The notes beneath the pieces are model-generated. The model did not search any database, was not told the DNA's origin, and saw nothing but the letters and a program-made list of their open reading frames with translations. 64,000 nucleotides of DNA from Streptomyces sp. CG1. Its GTDB lineage: Bacteria > Actinomycetota > Actinomycetes > Streptomycetales > Streptomycetaceae. The position numbers were made by a program, and so were the translations under genes. This document shows positions 26,479 to 35,327 of the stretch, one piece after another. The stretch is taken from the NCBI RefSeq assembly GCF_041080625.1, contig NZ_CP163518.1, positions 1,922,001 through 1,986,000 of the forward strand, in the 5' to 3' direction. Within the stretch, counting starts at the first letter, position 1. Each line of letters starts with the position of its first letter.

Positions 26479-27669
26479 TCACACCCGGGCGGGCCGAGTG
26501 CTTCTCCGCCGTAGCCAAGCCCGCAGGCCGCGGTCGGTTCGCGGCGGGGCCGACTCGGCCCGACGGCGCTCCCGGCGGACCGGGCTCGGTGCGGCCTGCG
26601 GGACGACCGGCGTGCCATGCCACTCGAACGCTCGGGTCACGGGCTCGTCCGTCGGATCGAACGGCACCGGCGGCCGCCCTCCGTTCGACCCGGACGCACC
26701 TGTCACCGGCCCGGTCGTCGGCTCAGGCAGTCCCGGCAGCGGCTCGAGTGTCCGTGCTGCAGCCTGCTCTTCACCGGGCGCCGACGATGCCCGTGCCGTC
26801 GGTTGCGCGGTGCGCGTGACCGTTCGTGCCATGGCCGGGATGGGCCGTGCGGTCGCTCGCGGGGTCGGTGCGGGGCGGCGGGCGGCCGGGCGTGGGGCCC
26901 GTGCGAGGGCGCGGGCCTCCTCGAGCACCTGCGCCAGTTCGCTGCGCAGCCACGCGATCTCGTCCGCGTCCTGCGCCGTCGTGATCCGGTCGGCGAGGTG
27001 TGCGGCAGGCGATCCCGGAGTGCCCTGGCCGGGTGGCGCGGGCCGGAACCGGTTCACATAGGCCCGCTCGTAGGGATCCCTGACGACGTCGGCGATCTCG
27101 ACGGGTGAGAGGAAGGCGGCCACGGCTCCGGCCCGGGCCCACGGCTCGTCGACGTGGCGCAGCAGGAAACCGAGGTGGCGTCCCCGCCAGTTACGGGCGC
27201 GCAGGTCCACCCCGGCCTCCAACTGGCCGCGCAGGTTCTCGGGTGTACGCCCTTTGAGCAGATGCGCGTTTCCGGTGTCCGAGGCGAACGCGCGCAGGTC
27301 TTCGGCCAGGTAGAGCCAGACCACGGCCCGGTAGCGGTTGAGGTACCACTTCACCGGCACGAGCAGGCCCAGTCGGGCGAGGCGGGTGAAGCGGCCGACC
27401 GGGATCTTCATGAGCTCGGCGCCCTCCGCCGTACTCACCACCCGCACACGATCGCGCAGGTTTTCCGGGTGGCCCTCCTGTGCGCGCAGGCGGTCGATCT
27501 CCGCGCGCTCCACCCTCCGGCCCCCTCCCCCGCCCTCGTCTGGCAGGGTCCGGATGTGGCCGAGATGAACGGCGAGGTCGAACTCGCCGCGTTTCAGCTC
27601 CAGTTCCCGAGCGGCGTGGCTCGGGGTGCAGGTCACGGGCCGCGGCGGGCTGACAGTGCTTGCGGACAT
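26479..27669 (-). CDS. Streptomyces conserved protein, DUF6397-like
   Basis: 396 residues. The N-terminal third looks like two helix-turn-helix-like segments (ELKRGEFDLAVHLGHIRT; KIPVGRFTRLARLGLLVPVK), then a conserved middle (LAEDLRAFASDTGNAHLLKG; ADVVRDPYERAYVNRFRP), and a Pro/Ala/Arg-rich disordered tail. It is probably the family catalogued as DUF6397, recalled without a check. No signal peptide. GGGAG precedes the ATG at 27669. It lies just downstream of an orphan roadblock gene on the same strand and may share its transcript. DNA binding is inferred only. Confidence 0.65.
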   Translation of the reverse strand: MSASTVSPPRPVTCTPSHAARELELKRGEFDLAVHLGHIRTLPDEGGGGGRRVERAEIDRLRAQEGHPENLRDRVRVVSTAEGAELMKIPVGRFTRLARLGLLVPVKWYLNRYRAVVWLYLAEDLRAFASDTGNAHLLKGRTPENLRGQLEAGVDLRARNWRGRHLGFLLRHVDEPWARAGAVAAFLSPVEIADVVRDPYERAYVNRFRPAPPGQGTPGSPAAHLADRITTAQDADEIAWLRSELAQVLEEARALARAPRPAARRPAPTPRATARPIPAMARTVTRTAQPTARASSAPGEEQAAARTLEPLPGLPEPTTGPVTGASGSNGGRPPVPFDPTDEPVTRAFEWHGTPVVPQAAPSPVRRERRRAESAPPRTDRGLRAWLRRRSTRPARV

Positions 27670-27794
27670 GGTCGTACTCCCCCGTGGAGTCTTGGCGCAC
27701 GCCCTGTGCGTTCGCCGTGCACACACCGTAGCCAATCCGGCGCAAGCCGTGGTGGGCCTGTGGATAACTCCACGACGGAAGGAGAATCCGCAGG

Positions 27795-28208
27795 TCAGGC
27801 GTCTTTGATGGGGGTTCGCTCGGGTTGCCTGGCGTCCACGCCGAGGTGTTCGCCGACGCGATTGACGAGCAGGGTCATCTCGTAGGCGATCTGACCGATA
27901 TCGGCCTCCGCGCCGCTGAGCACGCACAGGCAGCTGCCGGTGCCGGCGGCGGTCACGAACAGCACGGCATCGTCGTACTCGATCATGGTCTGGCGTACTC
28001 TGCCCGCGCCGAAGTGGCGCCCCGACCCCTTGGCCAGGCTGTGCAGTCCGGACGCCACGGCGGCCAGATGCTCGGCGTCCTCTCGGCGTAGGCCCGTACT
28101 CGCCCCCGTGACCAGTCCGTCGTTCGACAGGACCAGCGCGTGGCGCACATGGTCCACGCGCTCGGTCAGATCGTCCAGGAGCCATCCGAGTCCCTGGTTC
28201 TGCCCCAT
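27795..28208 (-). CDS. Roadblock/LC7-domain protein (orphan CvnB paralogue)
   Basis: 137-residue roadblock/LC7 protein of the type that regulates small GTPases. Conserved block LSNDGLVTGASTGLRREDAEHLAAVASG and C-terminal YEMTLLVNRVGEHL. It is strongly similar to the CvnB protein encoded about 2 kb away in the conservon, indicating duplication. No kinase, DUF742 or GTPase gene is attached, unlike a normal conservon. ATG at 28208 has GGGAGACGGAG upstream. Confidence 0.88.
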   Translation of the reverse strand: MGQNQGLGWLLDDLTERVDHVRHALVLSNDGLVTGASTGLRREDAEHLAAVASGLHSLAKGSGRHFGAGRVRQTMIEYDDAVLFVTAAGTGSCLCVLSGAEADIGQIAYEMTLLVNRVGEHLGVDARQPERTPIKDA

Positions 28209-28297
28209 CTCCGTCTCCCCGTGTGATCTCCCCCTGGCTGGAGGAACTCTGCGCCAGCCTTCCCCACGACCGGCGTCCGGGCAAGCAGGATGGGCGC

Positions 28298-28726
28298 ATG
28301 GCACAGAAGATGACCGACGAGGAATGGCGGGCGTTCGTCTCAAACGGCACCCGAACCGGCAAGCTGTCCACCGTTCGCGCCGATGGGAGCCCTCATGTGG
28401 CCCCGATCTGGTTTCTGCTGGACGGGGACGAACTGGTCTTCAACACCGGTAAGGACACCGTAAAGGGGCGCAATCTCGTCCGTGACGGACGGATCGCCCT
28501 GTGTGTGGACGACGATCGGCCGCCGTTCCACTTCGTGGTACTGAACGGCCGTGCACGGCTGTCGGAGGACCTGGACGAGGTACGCCACTGGGCCACCCGG
28601 ATCGCCGCCCGGTACATGGGCGAGGACCGCGCCGAGGAGTACGGCGCCCGCAACGGCGTTCCGGGCGAGCTGCTGGTCCGCGTCACGGTCGGCCAGGTGG
28701 TGGCCGTGAAGGATCTGGCGGACTGA
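28298..28726 (+). CDS. PPOX-class F420-dependent oxidoreductase
   Basis: 142-residue split beta-barrel flavin/deazaflavin protein. The block GKLSTVRADGSPHVAPIWF and the following DTVKGRNLVRDGRIALCVDD match actinobacterial F420-binding PPOX proteins, which reduce substrates with F420H2 or bind the cofactor. Substrate unknown. ATG at 28298 follows AGGATGGG. It converges with cvnD, leaving only nine bases between stops. Confidence 0.85.
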   Translation: MAQKMTDEEWRAFVSNGTRTGKLSTVRADGSPHVAPIWFLLDGDELVFNTGKDTVKGRNLVRDGRIALCVDDDRPPFHFVVLNGRARLSEDLDEVRHWATRIAARYMGEDRAEEYGARNGVPGELLVRVTVGQVVAVKDLAD

Positions 28727-28735
28727 GCGGCCGGC

Positions 28736-29338
28736 TCAGCCGACCGAGTCCAGGAGCCGGGCGGTGTGCATCCGCCCGGCGTACTCGACGAGCCGGATCA
28801 GGACTTCCTTGCCGGAGTCCCGGTCCCGCGCGTCGCACAGCACCACGGGTGTACCACGGTCGAGGTCGAGGGCACGGGAGACGTCGTGGGCGCCGTGGGT
28901 GCGGGCTCCCGCGAAGCAGTTGACGGCCACCACGAACGGGATGCGCCGGTGCTCGAAGTAGTCGACCGCGGGGAAGCAGTCCTCCAGGCGCCGGGTGTCT
29001 GCGAGGACGACGGCGCCGAGGGCGCCTTGGGACAACTCGTCCCAAAGGAACCAGAAGCGGTCCTGCCCCGGAGTGCCGAAGAGGTAGAGGGACAGGCCGG
29101 AGCGGATGGTGATGCGCCCGAAGTCCATGGCGACGGTGGTGGTGACCTTGTGGTCCACACCGTCGGTGTCGTCCACCAGTTGCCCTGCCTCGCTGAGGAG
29201 TTCCTCGGTACGCAGCGGCCGGATCTCGCTCACGGCTCCGACCAGGGTCGTCTTGCCGACGCCGAACCCGCCGGCGACCAGTATCTTCAGCGCCAGGGCG
29301 GTGGTGTCGCCGACGGCGTCGGAGTGCTCGGTGACCAT
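28736..29338 (-). CDS. cvnD: Conservon GTPase (CvnD-like)
   Basis: 200-residue small GTPase-like protein. P-loop GGFGVGKT at residues 23-30, switch region with TTTVAMDFGR, G3-like LFGTPGQDRF, and VAVNCFAG for base recognition. In studied conservons CvnD cycles at the membrane with CvnA, B and C. The ATG at 29338 has GAGAGAAG upstream. A 230-base gap separates it from cvnC, unusual because conservon genes usually overlap or nearly touch; it may have its own promoter. Confidence 0.9.
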   Translation of the reverse strand: MVTEHSDAVGDTTALALKILVAGGFGVGKTTLVGAVSEIRPLRTEELLSEAGQLVDDTDGVDHKVTTTVAMDFGRITIRSGLSLYLFGTPGQDRFWFLWDELSQGALGAVVLADTRRLEDCFPAVDYFEHRRIPFVVAVNCFAGARTHGAHDVSRALDLDRGTPVVLCDARDRDSGKEVLIRLVEYAGRMHTARLLDSVG

Positions 29339-29568
29339 GATCACTTCTCTCGGGAGGGCCGGCTGCGGTCGGCGTCCGCCTGGTACGGGGATGAAGGCAG
29401 CATCATGACAACGGGGCCGTATCTCGGGGCGGTTGGACTGAAACGCACCTGATGTGACCGACTCGCGTCAGACCGGAGGCGCAACGCGCACGGATCGGGA
29501 CACAACGCATGCGGATCGGTGGAGGGAACTACAGGCAACCCCGTGCGAGGCGGGTTCTGAACGTTCAT

Positions 29569-29982
29569 CTACAAGGCTCGCAATCCCGCGATGACCTCGC
29601 GCAGGATCCGTTCGTCGGGCAACTGCGCCGGGGGCACCGGACGGCTGATGACCACGCAGCCCAGCTCCAGGAGGTCGCCGAGCAGCACCCTGACCACGCC
29701 GACAGGGAGGTCCGCGTCCGCCGCGAGTTCGGCGACGGACTGCGTCTCTGTACGGCACAGCTCGATCAGGGTCCGGTGTTCGGGGCCGAGCGCGGTGCCG
29801 TCGTCGAGCGCCGGTGCCGTGGGGTCGAGGGTGACGAGGGCGATCAGGTCGAAGCGCACCCCAGCGGGTCCCGGCTGGGTGCGCCCGCCCGTCATCGCGT
29901 AGGGGCGGACCAGTGGCCCGGCCTCGCCGTCGTACCACTGGCTGCCCGGCTCCCCCGGGCCGCCGGTCCGGATCTCGGTCAT
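29569..29982 (-). CDS. cvnC: Conservon DUF742 protein (CvnC-like)
   Basis: 137-residue DUF742 protein. Features: WYDGEAGPLVRPYAMTGGRT near the N-terminus, a winged-helix-like middle (ELAADADLPVGVVRVLLGDL) and the ending ILREVIAGLRAL. Third gene of the conservon on the minus strand, 19 bases after cvnB. Believed to be part of the signalling complex with the sensor kinase and GTPase. Confidence 0.9.
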   Translation of the reverse strand: MTEIRTGGPGEPGSQWYDGEAGPLVRPYAMTGGRTQPGPAGVRFDLIALVTLDPTAPALDDGTALGPEHRTLIELCRTETQSVAELAADADLPVGVVRVLLGDLLELGCVVISRPVPPAQLPDERILREVIAGLRAL

Positions 29983-30001
29983 CGGTGCCGCCCTTTCGGT
30001 G

Positions 30002-30439
30002 TCATCCGGCCGCGGGCGGCTGCGCGGTGACACGCGGTGCTGTGTAGAGGTGCTCGCCGACCCGCTTGACCAGGCGTGCCATCTCGTAGGCGACCAGTCC
30101 GATGTCGGCGGTGACGGCGGTGAGGACGGCGAGGCAGGAGCCGTCGCCGGCGGCGGCCACGAAGAGGAACGCGTCGTCCATCTCGACCATGGTCTGCCGC
30201 ACACCGCCCGCTCCGAAATGCCGTCCCGCTCCCTTGGCGAGGCTGTTGAAGCCGGAGGCGACGGCAGCGAGGTGCTCGGCGTCCTCCCGGGCGAGACCGG
30301 TGGAGGCGCCGACGGCCAGCCCGTCGTTGGAGAGCACGACGGCGTGCCGCACCTCGTGCACGCGCATCACCAGGTCGTCGAGCAACCAGTCCAGTTCGCC
30401 GGAGCGCTGGCCGGCCCTCGTGTTCGGGTCCTGGATCAT
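30002..30439 (-). CDS. cvnB: Conservon roadblock/LC7 protein (CvnB-like)
   Basis: 145-residue roadblock/LC7 protein with WLLDDLVMRVHEVRHAVVLS and the LSNDGLAVGASTGLAREDAE block. Its start overlaps the cvnA stop by ATGA (30436-30439), so translation is coupled. It should regulate the conservon GTPase. Closely related to the orphan gene at 27795-28208. Confidence 0.92.
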   Translation of the reverse strand: MIQDPNTRAGQRSGELDWLLDDLVMRVHEVRHAVVLSNDGLAVGASTGLAREDAEHLAAVASGFNSLAKGAGRHFGAGGVRQTMVEMDDAFLFVAAAGDGSCLAVLTAVTADIGLVAYEMARLVKRVGEHLYTAPRVTAQPPAAG

Positions 30440-32976
30440 GCCGGGTCTCCTTCACTGCTGTCAGTGCCCGTTTCGGGTTGCGGGGCGCGGCCGCGGCCGG
30501 ACTGTCTGCCGCCGCCGCGCGCCCAGCCGTCGCGGTAGGCCGTCATGCGGTCCCGTACCAGTTCGGGGGTGCGCCGTTCGTCATCGTGTCGTTCGGTCTC
30601 CGGCGCGGGCCCTTCGGGGCGCTGTTGCCGGAGCTGAGGAGCGAGGCTCGCCTGGCGCACGCGGCGCGGGAGGTCGTCGGTGGTCTCGGAGTCCTGGGGC
30701 GGTCGGTGCAGTCTCAGGGCGGTGACTCCGGGTGGCGGGGTTTCGTCGACGGTCGCGTGCCGGGCCGGCTCCTCCGCGGCGCTGTGCGGGCCGGGAGCGG
30801 TGGCCGCGAGGGCGGGCCGGTCCGAGCGGGCGGCGACGGATTCCTGATGCGGGCTCCTGTCGGGCACACGCGCATACTCGCGTTCCGGCTCGTGACGCGC
30901 CTGCTCGCCTCGGTGGGAGGCACGTTCCGCCGCGCCGCTGTGCAACAGGGCGGTGGGCAGCAGGACGACGGCGGTGGTGCCTCCATAGGGGGAGGTCCGC
31001 AGATGCACCTTGACGTCGAGCCGGAAGGCGAGCCGGCTGACCACGAAGAGTCCGAGCCGGTCGCTGTCGAACAGGTCGAGGGCCTCGGACTGCTCGATGC
31101 GGCGATTGGCCTTCTCGAGGGCCTCGGCGCCCATGCCGAGACCCCGGTCCTCGATCTCCAGGGCGTAGCCGTTGCCGACGGGCTCGCCGGTGACACGCAC
31201 GCGTGTGTGAGGCGGTGAGAACTGGGCGGCGTTCTCGAGGAGTTCGGCGAGCAGGTGGGTGAGGTCGGCGACGGCGGCACCGATGACATGGGCCTCGGGG
31301 AGCTGGCGCACCTCCACGCGCGCGTAGTCCTCGACTTCGGACACGGCGGCCCGTACGACGTTCGTCAGGGACACCGGCACGCGCCAGGCCCGGCCGGGTG
31401 CCGCGCCGGAGAGGATGATCAGGCTCTCGGCGTGCCGCCGCATACGCGTGGTGAGGTGGTCCAGGCGGAACAGGTCGCTCAGCTCGTCGGGGTCGTCCGA
31501 GCGGCGCTCCATGCTGTCCAGGAGGCTGAGCTGGCGGTGGACCAGTACCTGGCTGCGGCGGGCCAGGTTGACGAAGACCCCGGAGATGCCGCTGGCGAGC
31601 TCCGCGCGTTCCACGGCGGCGCGCAGAGCGGCGCGGTGGACGGTGGTCAGCGCTTCCGCGACCTGACCCGTCTCGTCCTCGGCAGGTGGTTCGGCGGGCG
31701 CCTCCGCCTGGATGTCGATCTCCTCGCCCGCGCGCAGTCTGCGCATCGCTTCGGGGAGTTTGCGGCGGGCGATCTCCAGAGCGTCGTTGCGCAGGCTCAC
31801 GAGTTCGACGACAAGTGCGCGTCCGATGCGGACGGATATGACGAGCGACGCGGCGACCGCGGCCAGGCCGAGGAGCACAGCGGCACCCGCGGGGCTGAGC
31901 AGGCCGCGTGTGACCGGGTCGGCGCGGCCGGCGACGGCCCGGCCCGTGTCCGTCGCGATGTCCCGCATGCCGTCCTGCACGCGCGCGTGGGCGGTGTCCC
32001 AGGCGGCCTGCGGTGCCGCTTCGGTGGGCTTGGTACCCGGCCGGGCGGCGAGAATCTTGTCCTCGGCGGCACCGAGGGCAGTGTAGGAATCGCTTTCGGT
32101 CAGGTTCTGCCAGGCCGCGCGCTGGGCGGCGGGCAGATCGGCGACGGCGGCCTCGGTGAGGGTACGCCGTGCGGCGACGGCGGCGCCGAACAGCCGTAGC
32201 CGCTCGCCCTGCAGCTGCCCGGCGGCCCGCGCGCCGCCGAGGACGGTGTCCTCCTGGGCCAGCGCCTCGGCGGCCCGGCTGAATTCGAGCAGCACGCGCG
32301 CGTCGGAGCCGACCTCGGCCTGCTGGATGCCGGTGAGTGCGCCGTCCACGGCGAAGGCCGCGCCGATGGTCTTCGTGTACTCCGCGTACACCGTGTCCCA
32401 GCCGGCCTTGTGGTCGAGTACGGCCGTCCGCAGTGCGCGCAGGTGCTCGGCGCCGGTGACGAAGGCGTCGAGGCGTCCGGAGACACCGGCGGGCAGTTCC
32501 TCGGTGTCGGCGACGGTGTTGTCGCGGCCGAGCCGCAGCTTGGCCACGGCCCGGTCGGTAGTGTCGGCCAGGCTCTGCACGTCGCTGCCGTCGCCCGCGC
32601 CCGGCGCGATCGCGTAGCGCACGGCTGCGGCGCGCTCGGTCTGGAGCGCGGCGACGGCTGTGGCCACCGGGGTGCGCAGTTCGGCGTCGATCCGCTGGGA
32701 CTGCCGCAGCCGGGCGACGTCCTGGGCGGTGGTGACGGTGGCGTACGCCCACAGGGCGAGCAGCGAGACGACCGGCACCATCAGCAGGCTGACCACCTTG
32801 GCGCGCACCGTGCGGGGGCGCAGGTGCCGACGGTCCGCACGCGCGCGTGCCTTGGCCGGTCGTGTGCCGAGCGGGCGGTCGGTGCTCTCGGCGGCGGGCG
32901 GTCCGGCGTGTGCGCGGCGACCGCGCGGCGGGCGCGCCGGGGTGCCGGCTTTCGGGGTGGTACGGGGTGGGCGCAT
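30436..32976 (-). CDS. cvnA: Conservon sensor histidine-kinase-like protein (CvnA)
   Basis: 846 residues. A basic N-terminal tail, a first membrane helix near 60-82, an extracytoplasmic nitrate/nitrite-sensor-like (NIT) region to about 325, a second helix near 335-355, a HAMP-like linker, and a HATPase domain with ELLENAAQFSPPHTRV and DRGLGMG. A Pro/Arg-rich tail of about 200 residues follows. ATG at 32976 has GAGGAGG very close upstream. It lies 46 bases after the MHYT gene and probably shares its transcript. Confidence 0.9.
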   Translation of the reverse strand: MRPPRTTPKAGTPARPPRGRRAHAGPPAAESTDRPLGTRPAKARARADRRHLRPRTVRAKVVSLLMVPVVSLLALWAYATVTTAQDVARLRQSQRIDAELRTPVATAVAALQTERAAAVRYAIAPGAGDGSDVQSLADTTDRAVAKLRLGRDNTVADTEELPAGVSGRLDAFVTGAEHLRALRTAVLDHKAGWDTVYAEYTKTIGAAFAVDGALTGIQQAEVGSDARVLLEFSRAAEALAQEDTVLGGARAAGQLQGERLRLFGAAVAARRTLTEAAVADLPAAQRAAWQNLTESDSYTALGAAEDKILAARPGTKPTEAAPQAAWDTAHARVQDGMRDIATDTGRAVAGRADPVTRGLLSPAGAAVLLGLAAVAASLVISVRIGRALVVELVSLRNDALEIARRKLPEAMRRLRAGEEIDIQAEAPAEPPAEDETGQVAEALTTVHRAALRAAVERAELASGISGVFVNLARRSQVLVHRQLSLLDSMERRSDDPDELSDLFRLDHLTTRMRRHAESLIILSGAAPGRAWRVPVSLTNVVRAAVSEVEDYARVEVRQLPEAHVIGAAVADLTHLLAELLENAAQFSPPHTRVRVTGEPVGNGYALEIEDRGLGMGAEALEKANRRIEQSEALDLFDSDRLGLFVVSRLAFRLDVKVHLRTSPYGGTTAVVLLPTALLHSGAAERASHRGEQARHEPEREYARVPDRSPHQESVAARSDRPALAATAPGPHSAAEEPARHATVDETPPPGVTALRLHRPPQDSETTDDLPRRVRQASLAPQLRQQRPEGPAPETERHDDERRTPELVRDRMTAYRDGWARGGGRQSGRGRAPQPETGTDSSEGDPA

Positions 32977-33022
32977 GGCCTCCTCGCTCGGGACGTGGGT
33001 CGGGGCTCGGGCCGGGCTCCGG

Positions 33023-33796
33023 CTAGCGGGCGATGCTCTCGACGGGCCGCTGGGCGGAAGCGGAGGCCTCTCGCTCGTCGGCCGTGGGTGAGAGGGCGAC
33101 GAAGGCCGAGGTGATGAAGAGATAGGACCCGAGGCCGACGGCGAGGGGGAAGATGAACTGCATCGCCGTGGCCCCGGGGAGGGTGTGGCCGGAGGGGTCC
33201 ACACGCACGCTCACCGCGAACATCCCGGTGTAGTGCATGCTGCTGACGGCCGCCCCCATGACGAGGGAGGCGACGGTGACCGCGCGGGGCGACCTGATGT
33301 TGAGGCCCGCCCACAGGGCCGCGGTCGCCGCGACGACGGCGATCAGCACCGACACTCCGACGAGGACGGGGTCGTACCGGATGTCGCCGTGCAGCCGGAC
33401 CGCCGCCATGCCCAGGTAGTGCATGCTGGCGACGCCCAGGCCGGTGGTGAGGCCGCCGAGGAGGAGCGCCCGGTTGCGGTCCCGGCTGTAGCCGACCGCG
33501 AAGACGCCGGCGCAGACGACGACCATGGCGACGAGGAGACTCAGGATGGTCAGCGGAACGTTGTAGCGGATGTCGGTGCCACTGACGCGGAAGCCGAGCA
33601 TGGCCACGAAGTGCATGGTCCAGATGCCCGTCCCGATTGCGGATGCCGCGGTGACGAGCCAGTTGCGGCGCGAGCGGCCGGTGGTGGCGAGCGCGCGGAC
33701 GGTGCAGCGCAGTCCGAGCGCGGCGCCTATACAGGCCATGACGTACGACAGTACGGGGGTCAGCCAGCCGAAGGCGGCGTGGTCCAGGTGTCCCAT
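33023..33796 (-). CDS. MHYT-domain integral membrane sensor
   Basis: 257 residues with seven likely helices. The MHYT pattern occurs three times (MHFVAM, MHYLGM, MHYTGM), the motif thought to bind copper and sense oxygen, CO or NO. There is no GGDEF, EAL or kinase domain, so output must go through a partner. It precedes cvnA on the same strand with a 46-base gap, making the conservon the likely partner. ATG at 33796 is preferred; a TTG at 33802 adds two codons. Confidence 0.88.
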   Translation of the reverse strand: MGHLDHAAFGWLTPVLSYVMACIGAALGLRCTVRALATTGRSRRNWLVTAASAIGTGIWTMHFVAMLGFRVSGTDIRYNVPLTILSLLVAMVVVCAGVFAVGYSRDRNRALLLGGLTTGLGVASMHYLGMAAVRLHGDIRYDPVLVGVSVLIAVVAATAALWAGLNIRSPRAVTVASLVMGAAVSSMHYTGMFAVSVRVDPSGHTLPGATAMQFIFPLAVGLGSYLFITSAFVALSPTADEREASASAQRPVESIAR

Positions 33797-33938
33797 GGCC
33801 AAAGGACGCTAGGGGGGCACGGGCGCACGAAGGGGGCGCATTTCGAAAGCTGTTGGAATATGACAGGCGGATGCGACGGAACGATCGGGTCCGGCTCGAA
33901 CGTGTGCGCCTACGTATCCCCCATGACGGTGAGGAATC

Positions 33939-34547
33939 ATGCCGAGCATGAGCGATGACCACACACATGTGCAGGATTTCTTCACCACCCGTGCTGCCGA
34001 CTGGGACAGCCGGTTCCCGGACGACGGTCCCGCCTATGCGGCAGCAGTCGCCGATCTCGAACTGCGGCCGGGCGACCGGGTGCTGGACGCGGGGTGCGGC
34101 ACGGGGCGCGCCCTGCCGCCGCTGCGGGCCGCCGTGGGCCCGTCCGGGGTGGTGCTGGGCGCCGATCTGACCCCGGCGATGCTCGAGGCCGCCGTGCGGG
34201 CGGGCCGGGGCCGGGACGGCCGGCTGCTGCGCGCGGATGTCACCGCACTGCCGCTCGTGTCCAGGTCCCTGGACGCCGTGTTCGCGGCCGGCCTGATCGC
34301 CCATCTGCCGCGTCCGGAGGCGAACCTGCGGGAGCTGGCCCGTGTGGTGCGTCCCGGTGGCACGCTGGCGCTGTTCCATCCCATCGGGCGCGCGGCCCTG
34401 GCGGCGCGTCAGGGCCGACAGCTCACGCCCGACGATCTGCGCGCGGAGGCCAACCTCGCCCCGATGCTGACTCGTTCGGGGTGGAGCATGACGTCGTACG
34501 CCGACGAGGACTGCCGCTTTCTCGCGCTCGCCGTGTGCGCGAACTGA
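33939..34547 (+). CDS. SAM-dependent methyltransferase, class I
   Basis: 202-residue methyltransferase. SAM-binding motif VLDAGCGTGRALP (about 46-58), post-I acidic region GADLTPAMLEAA and motif LARVVRPGGTLALFHP are present. Substrate unknown. GAGGAA precedes the ATG at 33939 closely; the ATG at 33948 is an alternative. It is divergent from the MHYT gene. Confidence 0.88.
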   Translation: MPSMSDDHTHVQDFFTTRAADWDSRFPDDGPAYAAAVADLELRPGDRVLDAGCGTGRALPPLRAAVGPSGVVLGADLTPAMLEAAVRAGRGRDGRLLRADVTALPLVSRSLDAVFAAGLIAHLPRPEANLRELARVVRPGGTLALFHPIGRAALAARQGRQLTPDDLRAEANLAPMLTRSGWSMTSYADEDCRFLALAVCAN

Positions 34548-34572
34548 ACGCGGGAGCGCCGAAGGCCGCGGG

Positions 34573-35326
34573 TCAGTCCGTTCCGGCCACGGACGCCGCG
34601 AAGGCGTCGGGGTTGTCGAACATGACGTTGTGCCCGGCGCCGGGTACCGTCACCACGCGCACCCCGGCGGCTTCCAGGCTCCCCCGGCCCTCCAGTTCAC
34701 CGCTGAGTTCGCCCTGCAGACAGACGCGCTCGACGGGCAACTTTTCGAGGATCGTGCGCATCACGGGAGCAGAGCCCCGACGTAGCCCGACGGCGCTGCG
34801 GTGCAGGGCGCGGGGGTCGGCCAGGCGCATGGTGGCCGCCCACAGCGGGCCGACGGCCTCCAGCACGCGCGCGTGCTGCTTCTCGACGAATTCGTCCTCC
34901 CCGTAGGTGGCAATCCCGCTGCTACCGGCCCTCGGCGACGGAGGGCGTCCAGATTGGCCTCTGCGAGCACGAGCCGTGCGACGAGGTCGGGCCGCGGTGG
35001 GCGAGCACGATGGCCAGAGCGCCACCCATGCTGTGCGCGATCAACTCGGCGCCGCGGACGCGAGATTGGTCCAACGCGGCCGCCACCGCGTGGGCCTGCT
35101 CCTCCAGCGCGTATCCGAACGTGCTGGGCCGGTCACTGATGCCGTGTCCCGGCAGATCCACGAAGAGGCTGCGCCGACCCGCGAGTTGAGGGCGGGCGGC
35201 GATGTGCGCGTGGTAGACGGCGGACATCGAGCCCAGTCCGTGCAGATACACCCGCGCGGGTTCCGCACCCGGCACCTCGGTCCAGCGGATCGGGCTTCCC
35301 TCGCTGTCGAACACGGCCTGCTGCAC
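34573..35326 (-). pseudogene. Alpha/beta hydrolase with two frameshifts
   Basis: Starts at GTG 35326 after an excellent AGGGAGGAG site. The first frame gives VYLHGLGSMSAVYH (oxyanion), DLPGHGISDRP and the nucleophile elbow AHSMGGA, then breaks near 34985. A short second frame continues (LAEANLDALRRRGPVAAG) and a third near 34915 carries SSGIATYGEDEF through the final VPGAGHNVMF with the catalytic His. All catalytic parts exist but in three frames, so it is broken unless the sequence has errors. Confidence 0.75.
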
Positions 35327-35327
35327 A

